Assembly: GCA_963680875.1 (NCBI GenBank)
Contig: OY804588.1
Location: forward strand, 93,118,233 to 93,182,232
Reading direction: 5' to 3'
Length of the DNA: 64,000 nt
Source of the DNA: Bathymodiolus brooksi
Lineage: Eukaryota; Mollusca; Bivalvia; Mytilida; Modiolidae
The notes under the pieces were generated by a model that saw nothing but the letters and a program-made list of their open reading frames with translations, was not told where the DNA came from and made no database searches. This document shows positions 42,726-53,531 of the stretch, in pieces; positions within the stretch are counted from its first letter, which is position 1; every line of letters starts with the position of its first letter. The position numbers and the translations under genes are program-made.

Positions 42726-45700
42726 CAGATCCCTCCAAGTGTATCAACGATCAAACTCTCAGGTCGGACACAGAGTTTTGTCGGACTTCACTCTTAAAAT
42801 TGTCCGACCAAATTGTCCAACAAAATCCTCCCAGGTCGGAGTGAGAGTCTGTAAACAGGAAACATCCCCAAATTCTGCTAACCAATAAATTCGTGCATAA
42901 AGAAACATGCATATCTTAGTAAAGCTGAAGTAAATGAGTGATATACAGTGGTATGGAAAGTATAGATATGTAAATATGTAATTATGTAAATATATTTTTA
43001 TCAATCTATAAATTCAAAATTTAGTCTCCACGCCAGGATAATTTCACTCGATCCTTCGAGTCTATCCTGTATTTGGAAGAAGAAGAAGAAGAACGGCTGT
43101 CACGGGCGATATATACAATAATATCCATGAATAAAATGTATTAACATGCAGTACCCATGTTTTAAGTGCACTAGAAGTGAATATTAATATGTCCCTATGT
43201 ACTCGCGACAATCGATGCCAAGGCCCTTTCACTTGCTGCAGACAGTTGCTGGTTTACGATATCGGGTGCGTTTGCTCTTTTACGTGTTTGCCAAATGTAG
43301 GGCGAACGAACCCGGGTAAATAATTCTAATTTATACATTTATTTCTTTAAAGGCAAATTTGGATTAAAATTATTTTGTAGAATTTAAGTTTTATTTTGTT
43401 CATGGCGAATGGGTCATAAATCCGTAAATCCCGGGTTTTTTTTCTTGAAAAGTGGCAGTCTGCGGAGTCCTGATATAGGTGAAATAATATTTTATTAGTG
43501 TATTCTACGTTTTTTTTTTTTTTTTACAGTTTACCTGTCAAAACATCACCCATCTCAGCATGTTGTCGCATCGTGCATTCATGATATACAAATACACCTA
43601 TCACAGGTGTGAAAAAAAATGTTGCTCAAGACTCTTTTTACTAAGACTTATAAACATAGATAACTATTCTGCGTTTTCGATTTTCAAGCCGTCTTCCAAT
43701 TTATTTGTACTTAAAAAATAAATTTATATCTTTTTTCTTATATATGTGTATAAATATCTTAATAAAATAAATACATTTATGGTGAGAAATTATTATACGT
43801 CATGATATCGTTATTTAGGTAAATACTTATTAGACAGATTTTTTTTAAAACCATTTTTGTCTTTTTAATTGATAACTGACCCAAGCTAAATAAATGAAAT
43901 GTGATTTAATGTGTTAATTATATAAATCCTTGCCTTCTATAAATTGTAATTTCTTATCTAATTCTTATTCTTATTTAACAATATGGTCAGGTTGTTATTT
44001 TCATTGAATGGCATCTCAAAATAGATGGCTTCACAGTAGGGGCTCTTCCTGTATATTGGTTACATCCTGTATATTACAACTGACAGCTAATGCATGACAA
44101 ACAATTTTAATCAGCCATCAATATCATGAAATACATTTTTTTAATCTTTATTTTGATGATGGCACCTAATTCCCATCACCTAATCCAAATTAGTATAGTA
44201 GAGGAGTACCGTATTTTTCGGATGATAAATCTAGATAAAAATGACGATTTTGTTTACAGTACAAAAAATGTATACCTTTATTTTGCTGTAGGTTTATTTC
44301 TGAATAAGAAGACTCGTATCGTCGATATTCTTGGTGTTATTTTTTTTTTAAAATAAAGCAATAAAAGTATACTAACAGGGGGTGCAATTCTGGGGATAAA
44401 ATATTCAACATCCGAAAAAATCAATATTCAATGATTGAAGTGTTATCGAAAATCAGTTCAATATTGTATTTTATAATAAAATATATACTATAAAAAATGT
44501 ATCTTGTTGAAAAAAATCACAGGGTGGATCGATTCACAATATAAAATTATTATCACAAAATATCTAAATATAGCTATAGCTTTCCATCAAACACAAGCAT
44601 GCGCACGTGATTGTAGTAAAAAATGGCGGTTGCAATACATCTCACAGGAAACGTGTAGAACAAGCTTTTTATACTAAATATACTGGAAAATAATTTATAT
44701 CAATTTCGTTACTTAATCGATATTTTATTGCAATAATTTATATGAGGCTATGGGTGTTTAAATGTCACTTTTCAACAATATTTCAGTTATATATTGACCT
44801 TTGAGCTACCTTTCCTGTCGCGAATATGGTGCAAGGTAGAAATACACTAGGGTATTTACATAACCGGACATTCTACATACCGGAAAGAAAGTACGCTTAC
44901 AAATATGCATCGATTACAAAATGTTTGACATGTTCACCTCGAGAAATGTAAAAAAAATCTTTAAATATCCACTCTCACGTCCGACCAAATAGTCGGACTT
45001 AGAGAGTGTTGACTCTCAAATTTGTCGGACATTTGATCAACAATATTCCAGAATTCATGCGCACGTGATTGTAGTAAAAAATGGCGGTTGCAATACATCT
45101 CACAGTAAACAAAAGTTACGCATATCGAGTTTATTTCCTATTTTACTGAAATACCAAAGAAAAATTTGTCAACCATCAGGCTTTAGTAACTCTCGCAAAC
45201 TGAAAAATCCCCCCCCTGCAGAAATCAATTGGTTTGGTGAGAAATGTGGTCAGTTTTATTTGCAACAATATCTGTTAAGTATTAGCGATTTCATAAAGGT
45301 TCTATTATTAAAAGCAATAGTAAAATGCACTACAATGTGCGTAACTTTTTGTTCAGTATACATATGTGTGTGTTACAGAAATTAAAATTACTTCAATGAT
45401 TGCAAATGTACCTACAAACAAATAGTAATAAAAAACAACAACATTAAATAGAATTAATTATACCCGACTCATAGAGTGGGGGCTATATTGCAATCACCTT
45501 GTCCGTCCGTCCGTCCTTCCGTTCGTCCGTCCGTCCGTTTGTCCGTCCGTCCGTTCACACTTTCGTAACAGATATCTCAGCTTCTACTGGAAGAAATGAT
45601 TTTATATTTGATATATGGCTTTGGCATGGTGACTTGTACCGTGTCTCCCCTTTCCAGGTTTACCGCACATCTACTTCCTGTTTACAGTGCGACTTAGAAT

Positions 45701-46877
45701 TTTTCATGTTTGCTGTAATGAAAACTTTCGTAACAGTTATCTCAGCTTCTACTGGAAGAAATGATTTTATATTTGATATATGGCTTTGGCATGGTGACTT
45801 GTACCGTGTCTCCCCTTTCGAGGTTTACCGCACATCTACTTCCTGTTTACCGTGCGACTTACAAATGAATGAGTGGGGGTATTCTTAGCACGACGTAGCG
45901 TGCAACATTTTGTTCTCCCCCTGGCATCTGGAAATTTGTGTCAACAAGATGTTCCTTCCATTATTGACACCTGTAACCTGACCTAATTAATTCGTATCAA
46001 GCTGACTGTAATACCTAGTCCAATACACATATTGCCGTCACAGATGAACAAATATAGGGACTTGAAATATTTGTAAACGGAATATTGTGTAACTTTAGCC
46101 GGTGATTTTTGCATCCGTTATTTCACCTTTATATGGATATCACACTCCGAAAGAATTATCTCTTATTCATTCATGTACACAGCCGTACCGGCCTCACTGA
46201 CTCTGTTCTAAATGACAACATATATTTTTTTTTAAGTCGTCAGTGATTTCTCCAAACAAACAAAGTCAAAACGCAAACTTAAGTCGAGTTTTTACTCAAA
46301 TTTAATTTGGTTTGTTAAGAAAACTTTTTTCGAGAAATCCAAGCCAGGGCTGGACTCGGCGTATATAATTTTAAAGTTTAGATTTCGGAAAAGTTACGAT
46401 ATTTCTAGCATTCCGATTGTAATCGTAAAATTTAAATGTACTAGAAAGATCTATTAAAATTAAACAGATTAAAGAAACACAAACGGTGTAACTCGAAATT
46501 ATTGTACAATTCTTTGATTATGAGGTGCTCCTATGCATCGAACACTGTTGTGCCCGAGCGTGACAAATATTGACCTTGGAGCTACCTTTCCTGGTGCGAA
46601 TATGTTGCAAGGTAAAAATACACTAGGGTATTTAAGTACCCGCACATTCTACACACACGGAAAGAAAGTACGCTTACAAATACGCATCGATCACAAAATG
46701 TTTGACATATTCACCTCGAGAAATGTAAAAAAAAATCTTTTAATATCCACTCTCACGTCCGACCAAGACCAAAATGTCCGACCAAATAGTCGGACTTAGA
46801 GAGTGTTGACTCTCAAATTTGTCGGACATTTTGGGAGGAATATGTCGGACCTGAGAGTATGATCTTGGAGTGTACTG
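42726..46877. mobile_element. Large TA element (CTCCAAG...CTCTCAGGTC), internally duplicated
   Basis: Left end CAGATCCCTCCAAGTGTATC and reverse complement of the right end CAGTACACTCCAAGATCATA, both continuing into ACTCTCAGGTC(G/C)GAC, with TA at 42724-42725 and 46878-46879. The right-end region (46560-46850) is duplicated at 44790-45040 (CTACCTTTCCTG, GGAAAGAAAGTACGCTTACA, CTCACGTCCGACCAAATAGT). A third pair, CATGCGCACGTGATTGTAGT with AAAAAATGGCGGTTGCAATA, is at 44600 and 45056. Family E (45466-45900) is nested inside. No transposase domain is recognisable in the frames present (44126-44356, 45065-45385). Confidence 0.75.
45466..45900 (+). repeat. Hairpin-headed repeat, family E (GACTCATAGAGTGGGGGC)
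   Basis: Starts CCCGACTCATAGAGTGGGGG (hairpin ACTC...GAGT), then TATATTGCAATCACCTTGTC and a long CGTCCGTCCGTCCTTCCGTT tract. Two near-identical modules of about 145 bp follow (ACTTTCGTAACAGATATCTC, AGCTTCTACTGGAAGAAATG, CCGCACATCTACTTCCTGTT). Tail GAGTGGGGGTATTCTTAGCA. The 129-aa frame 45499-45888 reads the two modules in register and is not a gene. Confidence 0.8.
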
Positions 46878-46879
46878 TA

Positions 46880-49692
46880 TGTCAAAGATATTTTTTGTCA
46901 ATGTGTGACGTACGAGTGTTTTTGACATTTATTTTCGTAGTTAAAATACTTCAGGGGACTCGTGGTTGTTGATGGAGATGGTTCATGATAGATGTTCCAC
47001 CCTCCTCACTGGATTTAGTACTGCGTTGACTCCTATTTTACCTATTTTGTTCCAGTATTGTTATAAATGCTGTTATAGTGACAGCCAGAACCTTTGAATC
47101 ATAATGAAAGCAGGAGATTTGGTGCCATAAAATCTGATTCAACCCACCATTTCTTGGAAATGCCTGTACCAAGTTAGGATCATTACAGTTTTACCCAGTT
47201 TTCCGGTTGTTGACTGATTTTGTCTGTTTAGAGTTTTGACTTTACCTTTCGAAGATTGTTCGGAGTTCGGTAATTTTGTTATTACCCTTATTTGTAATGA
47301 AATACAGTGAAACCAGTCTAAATCGAGCCATGACTAAACCAGAATTCTGTATAAACCGATCTTTAAATAAAGTTCCAATGTCGGAAATCTTTGTATTTAA
47401 CCTATATAACAGAACACCTGTCTATTCTGAACACACAACATGGCCCCCATGACAAATTTTATATATCCAATCAGAGTCCTACTTTTTCTCACATGACACA
47501 ATTCGCATTTGTGTTTGGTTTGAAGGTCCAGTGTTTTTGTATATGGTGGAATATCACTAGTTTATTCTAAAAATACAAAAACATGATTTCCGCTAAAAAT
47601 TTAGTTACAACTTTTAACATAACAGCGACGATATAATTATTTGTAGAGTGATCTCCCTTTATATTTTTTTGTAGGGCGATCTCCCTTTAAATGGTAAATT
47701 TTCAGCTTATTAAAAATTAAGTACTTTGAATATATTGAATTTATGTCATATGTGTTTCAAAGATATTCAGAGGTATAGTGAATCCAATTTAAAGATTATT
47801 TTCAGCATGACAGAATTCCCGCCAAAGCATTTGTTACTACTAGAACAAATATTATATTAAATTTATTTCAATGGAAAAAAATTACTCTATTTATTCCTGA
47901 CAGAATAAACAGTATAGAATATTTGTACTTCATGAAAAAATATCATGGAGTTATTTATTATGTAATTAATGACTTTTAATGAGGTGGATACAAGGATTTA
48001 TTAACCCAAGAATATTATATTTACTGAGGCCAGGGTTAATAAATCCTGGTATCTATCGAATTGAAAGTCATTAATTGTTTTATTATATGACACATTTTAT
48101 ATGTTTCTTTCACCCTTAAAATAAACTTTTATCACAACGTTTTCTTTGGTTTAGCTTGGTGGAAGACATCACGCGAGGTGAATAAATGTTATATTCACCT
48201 CACGTGACGTCACACGAGGTGAATATAACATTTTATCAAAGACCATTACTAGGGACATCAGCCAATCAGAAAAGACATTATCTGAAATCATATAATAAAA
48301 CCTATTATCCAAAGGAACGAATATTTGGTGGAGCAAATATATGTTCACAAATACTGAGACCATAAGCAAAGATTTTTGACCACTAAAATGCCTGTTTTAT
48401 ACATGATCCACAGTCTGGGAAAACCTACTTTTCTTTGTTTGAAAACACAAATTTTATGAGAGAAAAAACAGATTGAAAAATGATTCCTTTGTTATTCTAT
48501 TTACCAATCAATACCTTTACCAGTTTTCCTTGTATCTGGATAGTTAATGTGCTGCTGCAAGTTGTCTCCCTTTTAAATTTATTGCATTTTGTGTTGTTGC
48601 TATGTGTTTAGTGCTAGAATAATATTTTCTCTAATCTCTGTTGCTAATAACCAATTAAAATCAATTATGGATTTGTTTATGAACAGAATTGTTGAAATAT
48701 TAGAAGCGTTAACATAATTATGCAAATTATCCACGAGCTAACAAATTAAAAATAAAGTCTCCCTGTGTGTCATTAATGTCTGAAACCTATAGTGGTAATA
48801 AATGTATGAGACATGATAAGTACTAATAGCATGAGAATGGGTTCTTATTAATGTGCCCATGTAGATGGGCTAACATCACTTTAGATTCTCAACACTACAT
48901 CCCACCCCTGACACCAATGAACCCCATTATCACACTTCACAACTCTTCATTACATATTAATTCACCTTACCAAATAAATGCCATGCAAATCATGCTATGT
49001 CTTTCATCTGCATATTGCCATACATTTCTTTTCACTTTCACCGGAATTACAATTTTTGAAGCTGATAGGTAGATTACCAAATTTCTGCTAATTGTCTGGG
49101 AAAAAAAGTTTTATCAGTATTTTTATGCAAATAAATAAATAAATAAAATTCATGGGTATTCCTGAAAAAATATTTTTGGGAAGAGACACTTTTGTGGCTT
49201 GGTCCACTTTTGATGGGTTGTTCCATTTTTGGAGAGTTGGTACAATTTTGATGGGTTGGTCAGGTTACAGTAAACTAAAATATTTTATGGATAGTCTGAG
49301 CCTTTGTAAAACTTGAATATAAAATACTATCATTTTAACTTCATTAATCACCTATAAACCCAATTTGAAAAAAACCACCTTTCTAATATCTGATAATCAC
49401 CATCTAATTTTCTGCTACAGGTATTTACAATTTGGCTTTGTTGTGAGACCAGGCACTATATATATGTTTAATTTATGATATTTTCTTTATCATATGCAAG
49501 ACAGTTATATTTACTAACCAATCAGACAACAGCTTTTAGCATGATCTTGATTTTAAAATGTAAGCTCATTGGTGATTGGTCAGTTGAAAATATGATCCCT
49601 GACATGACCCAAATGGGATGTTAAAGTTGTTAGATGTTAATGTATTACCATAGAAAGAATAAAAGAAAAATATACAACAAACATCTAATTTT
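46880..49692. other. Dynamin intron segment with TIR fragment and two palindromes
   Basis: About 2.8 kb of intron. At 47305 a left-end-like CAGTGAAACCAGTCTAAATC resembles the TIR of the 12491 TA element, but no matching right end was found. 47967-48078 is a hairpin-forming stretch (TAATGACTTTTAATG...ATTGAAAGTCATTA). 48166-48240 holds GAGGTGAATAAATGTTATAT and its inverted copy. The rest, including frames at 48169-48369 and 48851-49072, shows nothing recognisable. Confidence 0.5.
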
Positions 49693-49846
49693 CAGTCTTC
49701 TCGCTAACCCACTTGCCCAAAACCCGTGACAAGTTAAACTGGATTCGGGCAAGTGAAAATTATGAAAGAATTTGTTTTCATGAATAGAAAATTTTTCTCA
49801 ATTTGACTTTCGGGCAAGTAGGTGAAAAAAAATTAAGGCAAAGATT
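49693..49846. mobile_element. Second copy of the CAGTCTT MITE-like element
   Basis: CAGTCTTCTCGCTAACCCAC, TGGATTCGGGCAAGTGAAAA and GTAGGTGAAAAAAAATTAAG match 12265-12396 in order. Flanked by TAATTTT (49686-49692 and 49847-49853). Its right end (AAAGATT) has decayed from AAGACTG. Confidence 0.68.
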
Positions 49847-49853
49847 TAATTTT

Positions 49854-51272
49854 AATTAAAATGGATGGCCTAATAAGAAATCTATCACTATGGATACAGA
49901 TCAAATAGGATATACTGTTAATAGACAAAAGAATTTTTTTTTAGTTATCAAAAGAGTAAAAAAAAAAAAGGTGTCTATCCAATAGTGATGTTGTTTATAT
50001 TCATGTAGCTCCCATCTGTTGTTTGTCATTCGTTGTTTGTTGTCTGTAATTTTTTTCTCATTTCCTTTTCATCAATACAGGTGATCTTTTAGATGGTCAT
50101 GTACAAATTTTGTGTCTTTTTATTTTTGCACCAAAAATCTAAGACAGAGGAAAAATTGATACCCCTAACATTCAAAAATACATGACCTCCTCACCTTCCT
50201 GACTTGGTACAGACACTTTAATACAAAGTGACAGGATTAAACTGGTAGATCATAAAACAAGGTGATCACCACCACTTAGAATAGTTTAAGGAGAGAAAAG
50301 TTTTCCTCTGATCAGCAGATTTCCTTTTTTTTGAGTAAAATATTTGGAAATAAAATATGTCAAACTTGATCTAAACCGTTGGAAAATGATGGTTTACGGA
50401 AACTGTATTGGGGGGTTTCCTCTTTTTTGATGAGTAAGCACTTTCATCTCTTTTTAACACAGACCCTTATAATGCAATATTAAAAAACACACAGACCCCT
50501 ATCATGCACAATGCTCTGTATACCAGATCTATCATTGTTTATGTAGTCCTGAACTGTTGGTCTTTACTGTAACTCTCACATTGAAGACTGCCTAGTTTTT
50601 CTTTGGGTTATAATTTTTTTATGAAAATGATTCAGGCCACCGTTTCACAAAAGGTCGTAAATCGTAAACTTGGTCTTACTACTGTCTTTACGATTTGCGA
50701 CTGTTTCACAAAAAATTTAGAATTCCGACATACAACATTTTTTGGTCGCAAATTACCGACGGGTAATTTTTTTTTCTGTGTGTTCCTTAAAATTCTCTTT
50801 ATGTTGTATGCTAAGATATTTTATATGTCTTTATGGTTCTCAAAATATAAGGTGTCAAAAGAGACCAACATCCAAAATGGGATATTTTTTTTAATATTTT
50901 AATCAGATTTTTATGTACTTTTTTTCCATTGAATTCCTCAGAGAAATTACAAATATATTAAACCTCGTACCATTTCCAAGTTATGAGGGGGCCAAAAGAT
51001 GACAATGCTAAAATATTCTTAATTTGTAAGACAATTTCCCCTCTAAATTCCTCGTTACATTAATTTCTGCACTTTTTAAACAGATTCAACCTAGCAATGA
51101 CTTTATCTGGACAATGATTATTTTCAGTAAAACTCGTGCTTGTGGTCATATCAATATCATGCTGTCCCCAGTATAGCCCATCAGTCAAATATCTATTACA
51201 TATTTTCAACATTAACAAACTTTATTTTAACATCAAGGAAACCAATTGAACATGAGATAAACTTTATTGCAG
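49854..51272. other. Dynamin intron segment with relative of the 32-bp satellite
   Basis: At about 50158-50250 there is GATACCCCTAACATTCAAAA ... CTTGGTACAGACACTTTAAT then ACAAAGTGACAGG. This parallels the last 32-bp satellite unit and its right flank at 833-890 (GATACCCCTAACACACATGA, TTGGTACAGGTACTTCAG, AAGTGGCAGG). A CCGTTTCACAAAAGGTCGTA / GACTGTTTCACAAAA pair is at about 50640-50715. Nothing else recognised. Confidence 0.5.
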
Positions 51273-51379
51273 GAGGGTGACAAGAAATACATGTTATCGC
51301 TGGATCAGGTCAAAGTGAGAGACGTTGAAAAAATGTTATCTAGACGTCCAACTTTTGCTCTTTTCTCTACAGAACATAG
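51273..51379 (+). CDS. DNM1: Dynamin alternative PH-domain exon, version 1
   Basis: 107-nt exon, phase 0 to 2, acceptor TTGCAG, donor GTATCT. Reads EGDKKYMLSLDQVKVRDVEK, MLSRRPTFALFSTEH, plus AG of an Arg codon (35 codons against 36 in human DNM1 558-593). It replaces the strands and loops running from VL2 to the start of VL3. Compared with human GFMSSKHIFALFNTEQ it has lost one residue and gained RRP at the loop before the IFALF strand. The frame is intact, splice sites are good, and the join to NVYKDY in the downstream exon keeps R594. A minus-strand frame over this stretch (51305-51523) is a shadow. Confidence 0.92.
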
Positions 51380-52004
51380 GTATCTGTCATTGTTGTACAA
51401 CTTCCCACGGTGATAGTATGCAGATTTAACAGTGTGGCATGCCTGTCTATTTTTAGCACCTTTAAACACCTTTTCTGTTTTTAGAATTTGAAAAGTGGAT
51501 ATAAATGTTGAAAAAAACAACAATTAATTAGGTAATGCTTTTGATAAATCAAATCACGGCCTACAATAATTACTTTTAATATGGCCATGCATTAATGATA
51601 GAAGTTTTATTTAGCTCAACAGACTATTTGTACATTGCCAACTTGATTCTAAAATTATTGGGTTTTTTCAGGTTATTGTAGGAGTTACTTCCCTTTAATG
51701 TGGACTAAAGTGTTCATTTCATGTAAATTTCAGACTAAAATTACAAATATTTTCTCTTATCCTGCATAAAATTTAAATGTTGTTAGATCTTGTGAATGTT
51801 TTAATTGCTATGAAATTATCCTCTGATTTTTTACAATGTTCAAATATCTATTAATTTTAAGAAATTCTTTTTCTTATCCATTGCTCTTACATGGAACAGG
51901 AATCAGTTTGTCCTCTGTAAGGGAAATAACTCCTATGAAAAAATGTAACAAATGTATAATTTTAGAATCAAATTAGGATTGTGCAAATGACCTATTGGTT
52001 GCTT
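51380..52004. other. Intron between alternative PH exons 1 and 2, 5' part
   Basis: AT-rich, nothing recognised before the hairpin-headed repeat at 52005. Confidence 0.45.
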
Positions 52005-52764
52005 TTTTAGCTCATCTTGCCAAAGGCAATGTGAGCTTTTGCCATCACTTGGCATCTGTCGTCCGTCGTCCGTTAACTTTTCACATTTTAATCTTCTCCT
52101 CTGAAACCGCTTGTCCAAATGAACCGAAACTTGGTAGGAAGCATCTATAGAAGGTCCTCTATAAAGATTGCTCATTTTGTCCCAATTGGTTAACAAACAT
52201 GGCCGCCACAGGCAATTCTTGTTTCTAATTGGTTGATTTCTAAAATATCTTCTCCTCTGTTAAAAGGAAGATGACTCTTATTTAAATATAGATATCTGTA
52301 TTCAAAATGCAGTTATCCCTATACAGATTTTTCTTGTTTCTTATTGGTCAATTTCTAAAAATCTTCTACTCTGAAACAACTTGGCCAAATGGACCGAAAC
52401 ATGGTAGGAAGCATCTATGGAAGGTCCTCTATGGGAATTGCTCATTCCGTTTTCATCCGTTAACAAACATGGCCATCATAGGCAATTCTTGTTTCTTATT
52501 GGTCGATTTCTAAAACAGCTTTTCCTCTGAAACTGCTTGGCCAAATGATATGAAACTTGGTAAGACGCATCTATGGAAGGTCCTCTATAGAGATTGCTCA
52601 TTTCGTTTTGATCCATTAACAAACATGGCTGCCACAGGCAATTCTTGCCAAAATGAGCCGAAATTTGTCGGGAAGCACCTATGGAAGGTTCTGTATTAAG
52701 TTTCCTCAAAGCAGAATGAAAGGTGAGCGACACAGGCTCAGTTCAGTGCTGAGCCTCTAGTTTA
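52005..52764 (+). repeat. Hairpin-headed repeat, subfamily A2, complete
   Basis: Head TTTTAGCTCATCTTGCCAAA with GGCAATGTGAGCTTTTGCCA, then CATCTGTCGTCCGTCGTCCG. Four modules with CCGAAACTTGGTAGGAAGCA, CTATAGAAGGTCCTCTATAA, CAAACATGGCCGCCACAGGC. Tail GGTGAGCGACACAGGCTCAG then TGCTGAGCCTCTAGTTTAA. Frames at 51933-52196, 52307-52513 and 52476-52733 are module readings. Confidence 0.85.
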
Positions 52765-53014
52765 ACAGTTCTGACCCATTTCAACCAAAATGTTGCAAAA
52801 TATTTTCATTTTAAGTATAAATACTTTTTTTTATCCTCTTTTGAAATTAATTGTTGTAGCCTAGGCATGGTTAGCAATAACAAACTAAGTAGGGTTTTAT
52901 TTTGCATGTATATCTTTGCTTGCAGCAGTACTTAGCATTATTGAAATATTGGAGTGCACCCTGTACCCATTTGTCTTCCTATTTTATTAATAACTGATTG
53001 GCCACTATTTATAG

Positions 53015-53127
53015 GAGAGAGACAAGAAGTACATGTTACAGTTAGATAACCTATTGGTTCGGGATATTGTCGAGACCGGGTTTTTGAAGACTCGAAAAGG
53101 CTTTGGAATTATAAATAGTGAAAACAG
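53015..53127 (+). CDS. DNM1: Dynamin alternative PH-domain exon, version 2
   Basis: 113-nt exon, phase 0 to 2, acceptor TTATAG, donor GTTAGA. Reads ERDKKYMLQLDNLLVRDIVE, TGFLKTRKGFGIINSEN plus AG of Arg (37 codons, one more than human). It keeps KKYML.LDNL and VRD but has a strongly basic KTRKG loop, and GIIN in place of the usual ALFN before VL3. It is the most diverged of the three, yet its frame and sites are intact, so I read it as functional. The +3 base of its donor (GTTAGA) is weaker than those of its neighbours. Confidence 0.9.
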
Positions 53128-53421
53128 GTTAGATCATGACCTTTATCTCCTTCAGGCACAATGCTGGTCTGCAAAGTAATGCTCACAGAAAGCTGGTTGG
53201 CCAATTGTAACCAGTCAATTTCATTCATGACAAAATTTCATTCTGGTCAGATTGTGTCATACCTGCTATCTGTAAGATAGTGTACCAGTGTTTCCAAACA
53301 TCCAATCAAAACACTATATGCATCGCCATGACAACATTTGCACGACCTTGACCTACTTCTACACCTGAAGCTTGCAAGTCAAATTAATTGTGTAATTGTT
53401 GATGTACGATTGAATTTTTAG
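53128..53421. other. Intron between alternative PH exons 2 and 3
   Basis: 294-bp intron with no repeat family recognised, ending in acceptor TTTTAG. Confidence 0.6.
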
Positions 53422-53531
53422 GAAAAAGAGAAGAGATTTATGATTCCCTTAGACAACTTAAAGATAAGGGATATGGAGGGCGGTTTGTTTTCTCATAAAA
53501 ACATGTTTGCTTTGTTTAATCCTGATACCAG
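53422..53531 (+). CDS. DNM1: Dynamin alternative PH-domain exon, version 3 (canonical-like)
   Basis: 110-nt exon, phase 0 to 2, acceptor TTTTAG, donor GTAAGG. Reads [36 protein letters not shown] plus AG of Arg. At 36 codons it has exactly the vertebrate length and is the closest of the three to human DNM1/DNM2 (EKEKKYML.LDNLK.RDVEKGF), including the Glu at the position mutated in DNM2 E560K disease. I take it as the ancestral form. Its donor is the best of the three. Confidence 0.94.

Noticed and set aside
41431..51272. A fourth alternative PH exon between the first PH exon and version 1
   Set aside because: I looked for KKYML-, LDNL- or RDVE-like coding with AG/GT borders and saw none, though a diverged copy could be missed by eye.
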